64,000 bases of DNA, taken from assembly GCA_030651895.1 (NCBI GenBank), contig JAUSBR010000003.1, positions 52,354-116,353 on the forward strand. Reading direction: 5' to 3'. The stretch's first letter is position 1; each line of letters starts with the position of its first letter. Both the position numbers and the translations under genes were made by a program. The notes under the pieces are model-generated. The model was not told the DNA's origin. It made no database searches and saw only the letters and a program-made list of their open reading frames with translations. Below, one piece after another: positions 54,566 to 63,326 of this stretch. Origin of the DNA: Sideroxyarcus sp. (GTDB lineage Bacteria > Pseudomonadota > Gammaproteobacteria > Burkholderiales > Gallionellaceae).

Positions 54566-56431
54566 ATGTCTGCCATTCTATCTGTCGAAAAGTACCGTAC
54601 CACCGCCCGCGCGCAGTTTCTGGCGAAGCTGCTTGCACCGGGATCAAAGGAGTATGCCGTGACACCTCTCAGGGATATTCTCGAACAGCGCCGCCTGAGT
54701 GCTCTGTTCCAGCCCATCATCGACCTCAAGAGCGGCGAGTTCCTGGGATTCGAGGGTTTGATCCGCGGTCCGGCGGACAGCCCGCTGCATTCCCCGATCA
54801 ACCTGTTCGGCGCGGCAGAGCAGCAGGGATTGCAGCTGGAGCTGGAAATGCTGTCGCGCCAGATCGTGCTGGAGACCTTCGCCAGGCTGAACCTGCCCGG
54901 CAACCTTTTCCTCAATGTCAGCCCGGAGACGATGGCCCACCCCAGTTTCAAGAACGGCCAGACGCTGGATTTTCTGAAACGGCTGGGCATCGCCCCGGAA
55001 CGAGTCATCATTGAGATCACCGAGAACCAGCCCACCTTCGATTTCGATGCGATGCGCGATGCGCTGCTGCATTACCGCGGCATGGGCTTCAAGATCGCCA
55101 TCGACGACCTCGGCGAAGGGTTCTCCAGCCTGCGCTTGTGGTCTGAACTGCGCCCCGAATACATCAAGATCGACATGCATTTCGTGCAGGGCGTAGACCG
55201 CGACCCGATCAAGCTGCAGTTCCTCAAGTCCATCCAGCAGATCGCCGAGAGCTGTGGTACCCAGGTGATCGCGGAAGGCGTAGAGACCGAAGCCGAACTG
55301 AAGGTGGTGAAGGACATCGGCATCGCGCTCGGCCAGGGCTATTTCATCGCGCGCCCCAGCCCGACTCCGCCCCTGACGGCTACGAGCGAAACCAGCCGCG
55401 TCATCAATTCGTCCAACATCGCAATCTTCCCCAAGTCGGAACTGAACCGCCGCTCTCAAACCACCGCCCACAAACTGCTGACCTATGTCGAACCGGTGCA
55501 TCCCGACACACTGATCGATCTCATCTTCGAGCGTTTCTATGGCAACCCGGCGTTGCATATCATTCCGGTGGTCCGCAACAGCGCTCCCCTCGGCATCATC
55601 AACCGCTACAACTTCATCGACCGTTTCTCCAAGCCGTTCCAGCGCGAACTGCACGGCAGGAAACCTTGCAGCGAACTGATTCACGGTGCGCCGTTGCTGG
55701 TGGAAAAAAACATGCCCATCGAGGAACTCAGCCATTTTCTGGCCGAGGCGGACAGCCGCCACTTCGCAGACGGTTTCATCATCACCGAGCACGAGCGCTA
55801 CATCGGCATCGCCTCGGGGCAGGATCTGCTGCGCGAACTGACCCAGATGCAGCTGGAAGCCGCACGCTATGCCAACCCGCTCACGCTGCTACCAGGCAAT
55901 GTGCCGATCAACGAGCACATCGAGCGCCTGCTGCATGCGAACACTCCCTTCGTCGCCTGCTATTGCGACCTTGACCATTTCAAACCCTTCAACGACACCT
56001 ATAGCTATCGCAAGGGCGACGAGATGATCCAGCTCACCGGGCGCATCCTCAACTGGGCCTGCGATCCCAAGCTGGATTTCATCGGCCACATCGGCGGCGA
56101 CGATTTCATCCTGCTGTTGCAGAGCCGCGACTGGAAGACACGCTGCGAACAGGCACTGCGCTCGTTCGAGCAGGCCGCCTCTTTGATGTTCCGCGAGGAA
56201 CATCTGGTCGAGGGCGGCTATACCAGCGAAGGCCGCGACGGCACGGTGAAATTCCATCCGCTCACCAGCCTGTCCATCGGCGCTATCCAGGCAACACCCG
56301 GACTGTTTGTGTCGCACCACGAGGTCTCAGCTGCCATGAGCGAAGCGAAGAAGATGGCCAAGAAGATCCAGGGCAACAGTCTGTTCATCGAACAACGCAA
56401 TGCATCCACTCCAGGAAGGATCACACAATGA
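54566..56431 (+). CDS. EAL-CBS-GGDEF c-di-GMP signalling protein
   Basis: The 621-residue cytoplasmic protein has an EAL phosphodiesterase-like domain (about 36-275), a CBS pair (about 305-430) and a GGDEF domain (about 445-610). In the EAL domain the motif reads EGL instead of EAL, but the metal residues appear kept: FLNVSPET, IIEITENQ, IDDLGEGFSS, YIKIDM and EGVET. The cyclase motif reads GGDDF, within the range of active enzymes. CBS domains suggest control by a nucleotide. It follows the pst terminator and precedes the ols-like genes, with a 38-codon frame overlapping its stop. Confidence 0.92.
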   Translation: MSAILSVEKYRTTARAQFLAKLLAPGSKEYAVTPLRDILEQRRLSALFQPIIDLKSGEFLGFEGLIRGPADSPLHSPINLFGAAEQQGLQLELEMLSRQIVLETFARLNLPGNLFLNVSPETMAHPSFKNGQTLDFLKRLGIAPERVIIEITENQPTFDFDAMRDALLHYRGMGFKIAIDDLGEGFSSLRLWSELRPEYIKIDMHFVQGVDRDPIKLQFLKSIQQIAESCGTQVIAEGVETEAELKVVKDIGIALGQGYFIARPSPTPPLTATSETSRVINSSNIAIFPKSELNRRSQTTAHKLLTYVEPVHPDTLIDLIFERFYGNPALHIIPVVRNSAPLGIINRYNFIDRFSKPFQRELHGRKPCSELIHGAPLLVEKNMPIEELSHFLAEADSRHFADGFIITEHERYIGIASGQDLLRELTQMQLEAARYANPLTLLPGNVPINEHIERLLHANTPFVACYCDLDHFKPFNDTYSYRKGDEMIQLTGRILNWACDPKLDFIGHIGGDDFILLLQSRDWKTRCEQALRSFEQAASLMFREEHLVEGGYTSEGRDGTVKFHPLTSLSIGAIQATPGLFVSHHEVSAAMSEAKKMAKKIQGNSLFIEQRNASTPGRITQ

Positions 56432-56544
56432 AAAGACGCAACGTACTCAAGAACGCACTCAGCATCCGCACCCTGCTGTTCCGGCAGGGCTTCGGCAGAA
56501 CGCTTGACTATCTTTGCACCTATTCCGTCTTTTCCGTGGACTGA
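56428..56544 (+). CDS. possible 38-residue small protein
   Basis: The ATG at 56428 overlaps the stop of the EAL-CBS-GGDEF gene (ATGA) and opens a frame MKRRNVLKNALSIRTLLFRQ ending YSVFSVD at 56544. AGGAAGGA lies about 10 bases before it. It is basic with no known domain. It may be a leader peptide coupling translation to the next gene, whose start is a non-ATG codon within or just after it. Confidence 0.35.
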   Translation: MKRRNVLKNALSIRTLLFRQGFGRTLDYLCTYSVFSVD

Positions 56545-56548
56545 CACC

Positions 56549-57364
56549 TTGATACGGAAGCTCATCGCGCTGCTGCGTGCGGCACGCCTCGCCCTGCACA
56601 TCGCGTACGGTTTGACGATGGCCGTTGCCTACCCATGGCTCCCTGCAGGTATACGCCGGCGCATCCTGCAAAGCTGGTCTGCCGGATTGCTCGATATCTT
56701 CAACGTGAAGGTGGACATCACCTCAAATGACCCGCTGCACTGCCTGCGCAGCGGCCTTATCGTCACCAACCATATCTCCTGGCTGGACGTGTTCGTGCTG
56801 AACGCCATCGTGCCGATGCGCTTCGTCGCCAAATCCGAAGTCCGGCGCTGGCCCGCCATCGGCTGGCTGTGTGCGCGGGCGCAGACCCTGTTCATCGAGC
56901 GCGGCAAAGCCAGAGCGGCGGCACGCATGAACGTGCATCTGGTCGAACTGTTGCAGCGCGGCGAGTGTCTTGCCATCTTCCCCGAGGGCACCACCACCGA
57001 CGGCGCACAGGTCGCGCATTTCCATTCCTCGCTACTGCAACCCGCCATCGATGCAAAAGCTCAGGTGCACCCCATCGCCATCCGCTACCACGAAGGATCC
57101 GGTGCGCGCAGCACCGCTGCCGCCTATATCGACGACCTGTCCTTCGGTGCTTCGATGTGGAACATCCTGAGCACACCGGAACTGCATGTGCGGCTCATCG
57201 CTTCAGCTTCGCTGGATGCCTGCACGCTGGACCGGCGCAACCTGACGCAGGCCGCGCGCGAGCAGATCGGCGCCGCACTGGCGATCGCCGATTCACAGAA
57301 CTTTCATATCAACTTAACCCCCGCGCAACATTCTGAAAGTAATCTGCTCCCATCAACCCGATAG
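56549..57364 (+). CDS. 1-acyl-glycerol-phosphate/lyso-ornithine lipid acyltransferase
   Basis: The reading frame extends from a TTG at 56504, but I prefer the TTG at 56549 (LIRKLIALLRAARLA), 4 bp after the small frame, giving about 271 residues. A membrane helix lies near residue 20. The PlsC motifs are NHISWLDVF (HxxxxD) and FPEGTTTDG, with FVAKSEVRRWP between. The protein matches OlsA-type acyltransferases, and the OlsB-like gene 10 bp downstream supports conversion of lyso-ornithine lipid to ornithine lipid. A generic phosphatidate-forming PlsC remains possible. Confidence 0.8.
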   Translation: MIRKLIALLRAARLALHIAYGLTMAVAYPWLPAGIRRRILQSWSAGLLDIFNVKVDITSNDPLHCLRSGLIVTNHISWLDVFVLNAIVPMRFVAKSEVRRWPAIGWLCARAQTLFIERGKARAAARMNVHLVELLQRGECLAIFPEGTTTDGAQVAHFHSSLLQPAIDAKAQVHPIAIRYHEGSGARSTAAAYIDDLSFGASMWNILSTPELHVRLIASASLDACTLDRRNLTQAAREQIGAALAIADSQNFHINLTPAQHSESNLLPSTR

Positions 57365-57374
57365 GAGCACGACA

Positions 57375-58139
57375 ATGTTGGATCTGATCCGCCAGGAGAA
57401 CACCGAAGCGCAACGCAGACTCACGTTCAGTCTGGCCAGAGGCGTCGCCGAAGTCGCCGAAGCCCAGCGCATCCGCTACAAGGTTTTCGCCGAAGAGATG
57501 GGTGCCAAATTGCCCAGCGCCGAACTGGGGCTGGATATCGACCGTTTCGACGATTTCTGCGACCACCTGCTGGTGCGCGACCACGGCAATGACAAGGTAG
57601 TGGGAACCTATCGCATCCTGCCGCCGGCGCAGGCGCGTATGGCGGGCGGCTATTACTCCGAAACCGAATTCGACTTGTCGCGCCTGATGCACCTGCGCGA
57701 CCGCATGATGGAGGTGGGCCGTTCCTGCGTGCATCCGGATTACCGCGACGGTGCGACCATCACCCAGCTGTGGAGCGGCCTGGCGGATTACATCGGCAAG
57801 AACGGCCATGAATACATGATCGGCTGTGCCAGCATCAGTATGGCCGACGGCGGCCACTACGCCGCCAGCGTGTACAACAAGGTGCACAAGCTGCACGGTG
57901 CGCCCGCCGAATACCGCGTGTTCCCGCATTGCCGCCTGCCGCTGGAATCGCTGAACCAGGATCTGGATGTCATCATCCCGCCGCTGATCAAGGGTTATCT
58001 GCGCCTGGGCGCCTACGTCGCGGGCGAACCGGCATGGGACCCGGATTTCAACTGCGCCGACCTGTTCATCCTGATGCCGGTGTCGCGCATGAACGCGCGT
58101 TACGCCAAACACTTCATGCGCCAGACCGCACAATCCTGA
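57375..58139 (+). CDS. olsB: L-ornithine N-alpha-acyltransferase OlsB-like (GNAT)
   Basis: The 254-residue protein starts after AGGAGCACGACA. It has the OlsB-type sequences AEAQRIRYKVFAEEMGAKL, VVGTYRILPPAQARMAGGYY, EFDLSRLM and MEVGRSCVHPDYRDGATITQ. OlsB transfers a 3-hydroxyacyl chain from ACP to ornithine, the first step to phosphorus-free ornithine lipids. The neighbouring OlsA-like acyltransferase would add the second chain. In other bacteria these lipids accumulate at low phosphate, consistent with pst nearby. Confidence 0.87.
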   Translation: MLDLIRQENTEAQRRLTFSLARGVAEVAEAQRIRYKVFAEEMGAKLPSAELGLDIDRFDDFCDHLLVRDHGNDKVVGTYRILPPAQARMAGGYYSETEFDLSRLMHLRDRMMEVGRSCVHPDYRDGATITQLWSGLADYIGKNGHEYMIGCASISMADGGHYAASVYNKVHKLHGAPAEYRVFPHCRLPLESLNQDLDVIIPPLIKGYLRLGAYVAGEPAWDPDFNCADLFILMPVSRMNARYAKHFMRQTAQS

Positions 58140-58163
58140 ACACAACCGACTCTCTCCTCCATT

Positions 58164-58198
58164 ACGCGCATGCTTTATGATGCGCGTTCTTTTTTTAC
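58164..58198 (+). terminator. intrinsic terminator after olsB
   Basis: ACGCGCAT (58164-58171) pairs with ATGCGCGT (58180-58187), followed by TCTTTTTTT. Confidence 0.88.
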
Positions 58199-58219
58199 CT
58201 AATCCCCGGGAACGACATC

Positions 58220-58600
58220 ATGGAAAGTCCGTATAAAGGCAAGACAGGCATGGTTCGGCTGTGGAATGCGTTCGGCTACTCGCTGGCCGGATTCCGTGCC
58301 GCCTATAAACATGAAGATGCATTCCGCCAGGAAGTGCTGCTCGCCGCCGTCCTCATCCCGCTGGCACTGTGGTTGCCGGTGGATTATTTCGGCAAAGCGC
58401 TGATGATCACCAGCGTGCTGCTGGTCATCATGGTCGAGCTGCTCAACTCCGCCGTCGAGGCCACCGTTGACCGCATCTCGCTGGAGAACCACGACCTGGC
58501 CAAACGCGCCAAGGATATCGGCAGTTCGGCGGTGCTGGTGAGCCTGATCAATGTGGTCGTGGTGTGGGGATTGGTACTCTGGCAATTCTACGCAGGCTGA
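58220..58600 (+). CDS. dgkA: diacylglycerol kinase
   Basis: The 126-residue protein has the three membrane helices and catalytic region of DgkA: KHEDAFRQEVLLAAVL, then VELLNSAVEATVDRISLENH with the metal-binding Glu, and AKRAKDIGSSAVL. It converts diacylglycerol to phosphatidic acid in the inner membrane, returning DAG to phospholipid synthesis. It lies between the ols-like genes and the convergent pyruvate-kinase-like gene. Confidence 0.96.
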   Translation: MESPYKGKTGMVRLWNAFGYSLAGFRAAYKHEDAFRQEVLLAAVLIPLALWLPVDYFGKALMITSVLLVIMVELLNSAVEATVDRISLENHDLAKRAKDIGSSAVLVSLINVVVVWGLVLWQFYAG

Positions 58601-58642
58601 ACGCGGCGCAACTCAAGGTCCTCAGTTGCGGAACAAAGCGAT

Positions 58643-60511
58643 TCATTGCTCCCGGTTCGGCATCTGCGATATGGACAAGCGCCGCATCGTCGGACGACGC
58701 TTGACCTGATGACCGCTCATGCGATCAAGCACGCCGCCCAGGAAACGCAACGTCTCGATGATGTACGGCCCCTTGTTGAGCATGACGCATTCGGCGCGTA
58801 TCGACAGCGCGGCATCGGAAACTTCGGCGCGTGATGGCATACCGCTCTTGGCCATGCTCTCCAGTACCTGTGTCGCCCAGATGACCGGGATGTGCGCCGC
58901 TTCGCACATCCAGAGTATCTCTTCCTGAACCTCGGCCAGCCTTTCAAAACCCACTTCTACGGCAAGATCGCCGCGTGCAACCATCACGCCGACCGGCGGG
59001 CGGCGCATAGCCGTCAGCAGGATCATCGGCAGATCTTCGAACGCCTGTGCGGTCTCGATCTTGAGTATCGTGCCGAGATGATGGTGCCCCCGCTCATCCA
59101 GCAGCTGATGCAGTGCCGATACATCCTGCGGACTGCGCACGAACGAAAGGCCCACCAGATCGATATGCGGCGCCAGCGCTGTCAGATTGGCGATGTCGCA
59201 TTTCGTCAGCGCGGGAATGTCCATATCCGTATGCGGCAGATTGATACCCTTCTCCGGCGCGAGCTTGCTGCCTTGCGGCGATGCCTGGGTGATCTCCACC
59301 CGGAGATGGTCGCCTTCGTTGGCACGGATCGTCCCGCCGATCTTGCCGTCATCGAACCAGATCGGTTGCCCCGCCTGTGCCGATTCGAACACCTCGTCGA
59401 GCGTGCAGGGGATGGATGCAGGATGCAGCAGTTGATCACCCTCGTATACCGCGGCGGAGCCATGCTCACTACTGCGTGTGACCCGCAGTTCATCACCGAC
59501 ATGCAACAGGATGGGTTGGAACACCTCGGGAATGGGCGAAATACGATCCTGCGCGATCATCTCGTCGTTGCGATAGAGGCCGCACCACGCCCCCTCCGCG
59601 ATATAGGCGTGCTGGCGGCAATGCGCCAGCCAGGAATCGCCATTGCGCGTAGCCAGTGTCAGGACGCGGGTCAAGCCGCGCGTGTCCTCCACGATCAGTT
59701 TGTCGCCCTCCTGCGCCACCGCGAGCAATCCCCCGTCGGTGGGCAACGTCGCTTTCACCGGGAATGCGGGCGTCTGCGGCTGAGCACGAAGCGTCAGCCA
59801 TAGGGCAGTCGGCTCATTGATGTTCCCGCGGATATCGCGCTTGACCTTGATCTCGACCAGCCGGTCGACTGCGCGGATACTGCCGGTTCGCAGTTTCGGC
59901 CCCGCCATGTCCGCCAGCACCTTGCAGCTCCTGCCCGACTCGCGTTCCGCCGCACGCAAATGACCTATCATCGCCAACCATGCCTGTGCATCATCATGCG
60001 CACAATTGATTCGCATGACGTTCATTCCGGCTTCCACCAGATCACGCACCAGGCCGGGGTCATGTGCCGCCTCGCTGGGCATGGTCACCATGATGCGCGT
60101 GCCATGTTTCTGACCCGGCTCGCCCAGCAGCTTCCTTGCATGTTCGTTCAGATAGGTTTCGCCGGTCTTGATGTCAACGGAGTTCGGGCGGTCTCTGGTC
60201 GCGCGCGACAATCCGGCCAGCGCGCAAGCCGCCTCCAGCACGGCATCGATGCTGCTCAAGGCATGCGCCTCCGACCTCCCCAGCCGGCTGAGCCCCAACA
60301 GCGCGAGATCCTGCTGCAGTCCGCGGATATCGCTCTGCCGTAGCGCCAGATAATGAAGCAGATTGCCCGCGCTCGCGCGGTATCCGGGAGGGACATGATC
60401 AATTTCGTTCTCGAATTCGCGTTCCAGGGCGATCGCCTCGGCACGCAATTCTTTCAGCGCGGGAATGACCCGTTCGGTTATGCGGCTCTTGGGGAGTAGT
60501 GCTTGATGCAT
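58643..60511 (-). CDS. pyruvate kinase-like protein with extended N-terminus and B domain
   Basis: The 622-residue protein has about 135 N-terminal helical residues without a known domain, then a pyruvate-kinase barrel: GMNVMRINCAHDD, ADMAGPKLRTG, a large region of about 180 residues with two DG-containing segments in place of the normal B domain, ILKIETAQAFED, VMVARGDLAVEVGFERLAE, VIWATQVLESMAKSGMPSRA and EVSDAALSIRAECVMLNKGP. The usual LSGETA loop is changed to LNKGPY and the C-terminal allosteric domain is missing. Activity as a pyruvate kinase is plausible but not certain. It is monocistronic. Confidence 0.8.
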   Translation of the reverse strand: MHQALLPKSRITERVIPALKELRAEAIALEREFENEIDHVPPGYRASAGNLLHYLALRQSDIRGLQQDLALLGLSRLGRSEAHALSSIDAVLEAACALAGLSRATRDRPNSVDIKTGETYLNEHARKLLGEPGQKHGTRIMVTMPSEAAHDPGLVRDLVEAGMNVMRINCAHDDAQAWLAMIGHLRAAERESGRSCKVLADMAGPKLRTGSIRAVDRLVEIKVKRDIRGNINEPTALWLTLRAQPQTPAFPVKATLPTDGGLLAVAQEGDKLIVEDTRGLTRVLTLATRNGDSWLAHCRQHAYIAEGAWCGLYRNDEMIAQDRISPIPEVFQPILLHVGDELRVTRSSEHGSAAVYEGDQLLHPASIPCTLDEVFESAQAGQPIWFDDGKIGGTIRANEGDHLRVEITQASPQGSKLAPEKGINLPHTDMDIPALTKCDIANLTALAPHIDLVGLSFVRSPQDVSALHQLLDERGHHHLGTILKIETAQAFEDLPMILLTAMRRPPVGVMVARGDLAVEVGFERLAEVQEEILWMCEAAHIPVIWATQVLESMAKSGMPSRAEVSDAALSIRAECVMLNKGPYIIETLRFLGGVLDRMSGHQVKRRPTMRRLSISQMPNREQ

Positions 60512-60655
60512 TTGAAGGTGGTATCCAGAGGAAATATTAGCCGGACAAGTATAACCGCCGCGTATTACCGATTAATTACAAACAGATACCCGAATCGCGG
60601 CCTGTCAATAATTATTCAATTAACCGTAATTAAATATTCATATAGCTGCGGCACG

Positions 60656-61879
60656 ATGCGCCGCATGAATACACCAAACCAAACCACCCGCACGAGCCAG
60701 CCACTGAACATCGCACTGGTCACCGAAACCTACATCCCCGAGGTGAACGGCGTCGCCATCACCATCGGTCGCATGGTGCACGGCTTGCGCCAGCGCCAGC
60801 ACCGCATCCACATGATCCGGCCGCGCCAGTTCAAAGAGGATGTGGCAGCCAAGGAAGACGGCTACGAGGAGACACTGGTCTCCGGCATGCCCATCCCCGG
60901 CTACCCCGAACTGAAATCCGGACTGCCCGCCAAAGGCCTGCTGACGAAGCTGTGGAAACAGCAGCGTCCAGACATCGTGCACATCGCCACCGAAGGCCCG
61001 CTGGGCTGGTCCGCGCTTTCCGCCGCACACAAGCTGGGCATCCCGGTCAGCACCGATTTCCACACCAATTTCCACAGCTACACGGCGCACTACGGTATCA
61101 GCCTGCTGAAGAAGCCGATCGCCGCCTATCTGCGCCACTTCCACAACAAGGCCGCCTGCACGCTGGTACCCACGGTGTCACTGCAGCAGCAACTGGAATT
61201 CGAGGGTTACAAGAACGTGCTGGTGGTCTCGCGCGGCGTCGACGGCACTTTGTTCCATCCGTCCAAACGCAGCACCGAACTGCGCACCACGTGGAATGCG
61301 GATGACGAGACACCAGTGGTGATGCTGGTGAGCCGCATCGCGCCGGAGAAGAACCTGCACGTGGTCATCCAGGCCTTTGACCAGATGCGCAAGATCAACC
61401 CGCTGGCACGTCTGGTGATGGTCGGCGACGGCCCCTCCCGCGCCGAGCTGGAAAAACAGCATCCGCATGTGATCTTCGCCGGCATGCAGACCGGCGAACC
61501 GCTGGCGCAGCACTATGCCTCCGGCGACATCTTCCTTTACCCCAGCCTGACCGAGACCTACGGCAACGTCACCGTCGAGGCGATGGCCAGCGGATTGGCT
61601 ACGGTCGCCTACGACTACGCCGCCGCGCAACAGCATATCCGTCACGATGTGAACGGCCTGCTGGCGCCGTTCGCAGACACCGATGCTTTCGTCACCCAGG
61701 CCAAGGGATTGATCACCGACATGGCCCGCGTGCAGCGCATCCGCCTGGCCGCGCGCGACACGGTGGAATCGCTGACCTGGGAACACATCATGGGACAGAT
61801 GGAGGCGGTGTTACTCGACACCGTCCGTGCACAGGGAGTCAAACATGGCCAACCTGAACTTACCGCTGCAACAGATTAA
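60656..61879 (+). CDS. GT4 family glycosyltransferase (MgtA/SqdX-like)
   Basis: The 407-residue protein (ATG at 60656; ATG 60665 is also possible) has a GT-B fold. The N-terminal motif LVTETYIPEVNGVAITIGRM and STDFHTNFHSY and the C-terminal SRIAPEKNL, VGDGPSR and SLTETYGNVTVEAMASG (E-x7-E) fit the group with MgtA, SqdX and related enzymes that glycosylate diacylglycerol or lipid carriers. The acceptor is not certain. A PAP2 phosphatase gene overlaps the 3' end by 35 bp. Confidence 0.88.
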   Translation: MRRMNTPNQTTRTSQPLNIALVTETYIPEVNGVAITIGRMVHGLRQRQHRIHMIRPRQFKEDVAAKEDGYEETLVSGMPIPGYPELKSGLPAKGLLTKLWKQQRPDIVHIATEGPLGWSALSAAHKLGIPVSTDFHTNFHSYTAHYGISLLKKPIAAYLRHFHNKAACTLVPTVSLQQQLEFEGYKNVLVVSRGVDGTLFHPSKRSTELRTTWNADDETPVVMLVSRIAPEKNLHVVIQAFDQMRKINPLARLVMVGDGPSRAELEKQHPHVIFAGMQTGEPLAQHYASGDIFLYPSLTETYGNVTVEAMASGLATVAYDYAAAQQHIRHDVNGLLAPFADTDAFVTQAKGLITDMARVQRIRLAARDTVESLTWEHIMGQMEAVLLDTVRAQGVKHGQPELTAATD

Positions 61880-62375
61880 GACCTGGGACGCCGAGCTGTG
61901 CGCGTTCTGCAACCGGCGCAGCCGCAACTTCACGGTGCGCAATCTTTTTCGCATCGCCAGCCGCCTCGGCGACGGGGTGTTCTGGTACACCCTGATGATC
62001 GTGCTGCTGCTTGAGGATGGCGCAGTCGCCCTGCCCGCCGTATTGCACATGATCGCCGTCGGTCTGGTCGGCACCGTGTCATACAAGTTCATCAAGGGCA
62101 AGACACTGCGTCCGCGCCCGTTCAACGTCTATCCCGCGATCAAATGCGTGGGCAAGACACTGGACCAGTTCAGCTTCCCCTCCGGCCACACCATGCACGC
62201 TGTCGGCTTCAGCATCGTGGCCGTCGCCTACTACCCCGTGTTGTTCTGGCTGGTGTGGCCCTTCGCGCTGCTGGTTGCACTCTCCCGCCCCATCCTCGGC
62301 CTGCACTACCCCAGCGACGTGCTGGCGGGTGCGGCGCTGGGCGCGGCGATAGCGGGCATCTCTCTCACCTTCTGA
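61845..62375 (+). CDS. PAP2 family phosphatase
   Basis: The ATG at 61845 has GGGAG at good spacing and gives 176 residues with five or six membrane helices. The three catalytic motifs are KGKTLRPRP, FPSGHTMHA and SRPILGLHYPSD. It may dephosphorylate phosphatidic acid, or an isoprenyl or lipid phosphate, on the periplasmic side. Overlap with the glycosyltransferase gene suggests that the diacylglycerol it makes could be the acceptor. Confidence 0.9.
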   Translation: MANLNLPLQQIKTWDAELCAFCNRRSRNFTVRNLFRIASRLGDGVFWYTLMIVLLLEDGAVALPAVLHMIAVGLVGTVSYKFIKGKTLRPRPFNVYPAIKCVGKTLDQFSFPSGHTMHAVGFSIVAVAYYPVLFWLVWPFALLVALSRPILGLHYPSDVLAGAALGAAIAGISLTF

Positions 62376-62385
62376 ATATTATCTT

Positions 62386-62463
62386 AGGGTGGGCACGTTG
62401 TTGTGCCCATGCAGTCGTGTGCACGAAGGTGCTACAGCGTGGGTACAACAACGTGCCCACCCT
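62386..62463. repeat. 24-bp inverted repeat element
   Basis: The left arm (62386-62409) and right arm (62440-62463) are inverted copies of the GGTGGGCACGTTGTTGTGCCCA type with one mismatch, separated by 30 bp. It lies between the convergent PAP2 and phospholipase-like genes and could also terminate both. Confidence 0.85.
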
Positions 62464-62474
62464 GCGTATTCAAA

Positions 62475-63326
62475 CTAAATGGTTTGGCTGAACACATCCT
62501 GCGGCAGCGGGATGCGGTGCCGCAGACGCTGCGGCGAGATGAGCGCGATACGCTTGCGGATCTCCGGATCGTCCGCGTGCGGGTTGGCGTCCCACACCGG
62601 CTCTTCCCCGGCGAGGATGCGGTCGATGTGAGTCAATCGCGCGCTGGTCTCGCTCAGATAGTAATTGAAGCGACGCTGCATGCGCAGATCGAGCGCACCA
62701 GCCACGCGATAACTCAGCTCGGACAGGCGGCTAAACCGCAGCAGATTCTCCGCCCCGGCCAACATGCCAACTCCGCGCAACGCTACCGCATGCGGGCAAT
62801 CGAAATGCTGTGAGACGTAGTCTGCCAATTCCTTGCGATGGCTGACCATCAATTCGCCGGGCTCGGCGAACAGTTGTTTGCGGATATGCATATCCATCGC
62901 CCACTCGCAGGCCGCATGCGTCAGCAACGGCACGTTGCCCCACATCTTTTCGTGCGCCGGCACGAAGTGATTGTGCGCGATCACATCCACCATCAGATGA
63001 CTGACAAAGCCCAGCGAGAGCGCGCATTCCTCGTCGCTCTTCGCATCATCGAGCAGCTTGCGCGCCCGCTGCCACTGGTGAGTGGTCGAGAACGGCTCGC
63101 CCCAGGGGCGCTCGCTCAACAGCGCCAGATCGGGCAGGCAAGCGCCCGCCAGCACCAGTTTTGGATAGGCAACCACGGCTTTGCGGAAACGCGGATCGGT
63201 GAGCGGAACCGCCCACAGCAGCAACTGTGCGAAATAGACATGGGTGTACAAACCCCACGCGCACGCATCGCCGCTGAACAACAACAGCGGCAACCACCAG
63301 CGCCAGAGTTTGAGAATCTTCTTCAT
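62475..63326 (-). CDS. secreted zinc-dependent phospholipase C family protein
   Basis: The 283-residue protein has a signal peptide (MKKILKLWRWWLPLLLFSGDACA) and then WGLYTHVYFAQ, the N-terminal Trp/His metal ligands of the Zn_dep_PLPC family. Further ligands appear in DLALLSERPW and in FVSHLMVDVIAHNHFVPAHE. Family members cleave phospholipids or related phosphodiesters, though many environmental members are untested. With the lipid genes nearby it may release head groups from phospholipids. Confidence 0.8.
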   Translation of the reverse strand: MKKILKLWRWWLPLLLFSGDACAWGLYTHVYFAQLLLWAVPLTDPRFRKAVVAYPKLVLAGACLPDLALLSERPWGEPFSTTHQWQRARKLLDDAKSDEECALSLGFVSHLMVDVIAHNHFVPAHEKMWGNVPLLTHAACEWAMDMHIRKQLFAEPGELMVSHRKELADYVSQHFDCPHAVALRGVGMLAGAENLLRFSRLSELSYRVAGALDLRMQRRFNYYLSETSARLTHIDRILAGEEPVWDANPHADDPEIRKRIALISPQRLRHRIPLPQDVFSQTI

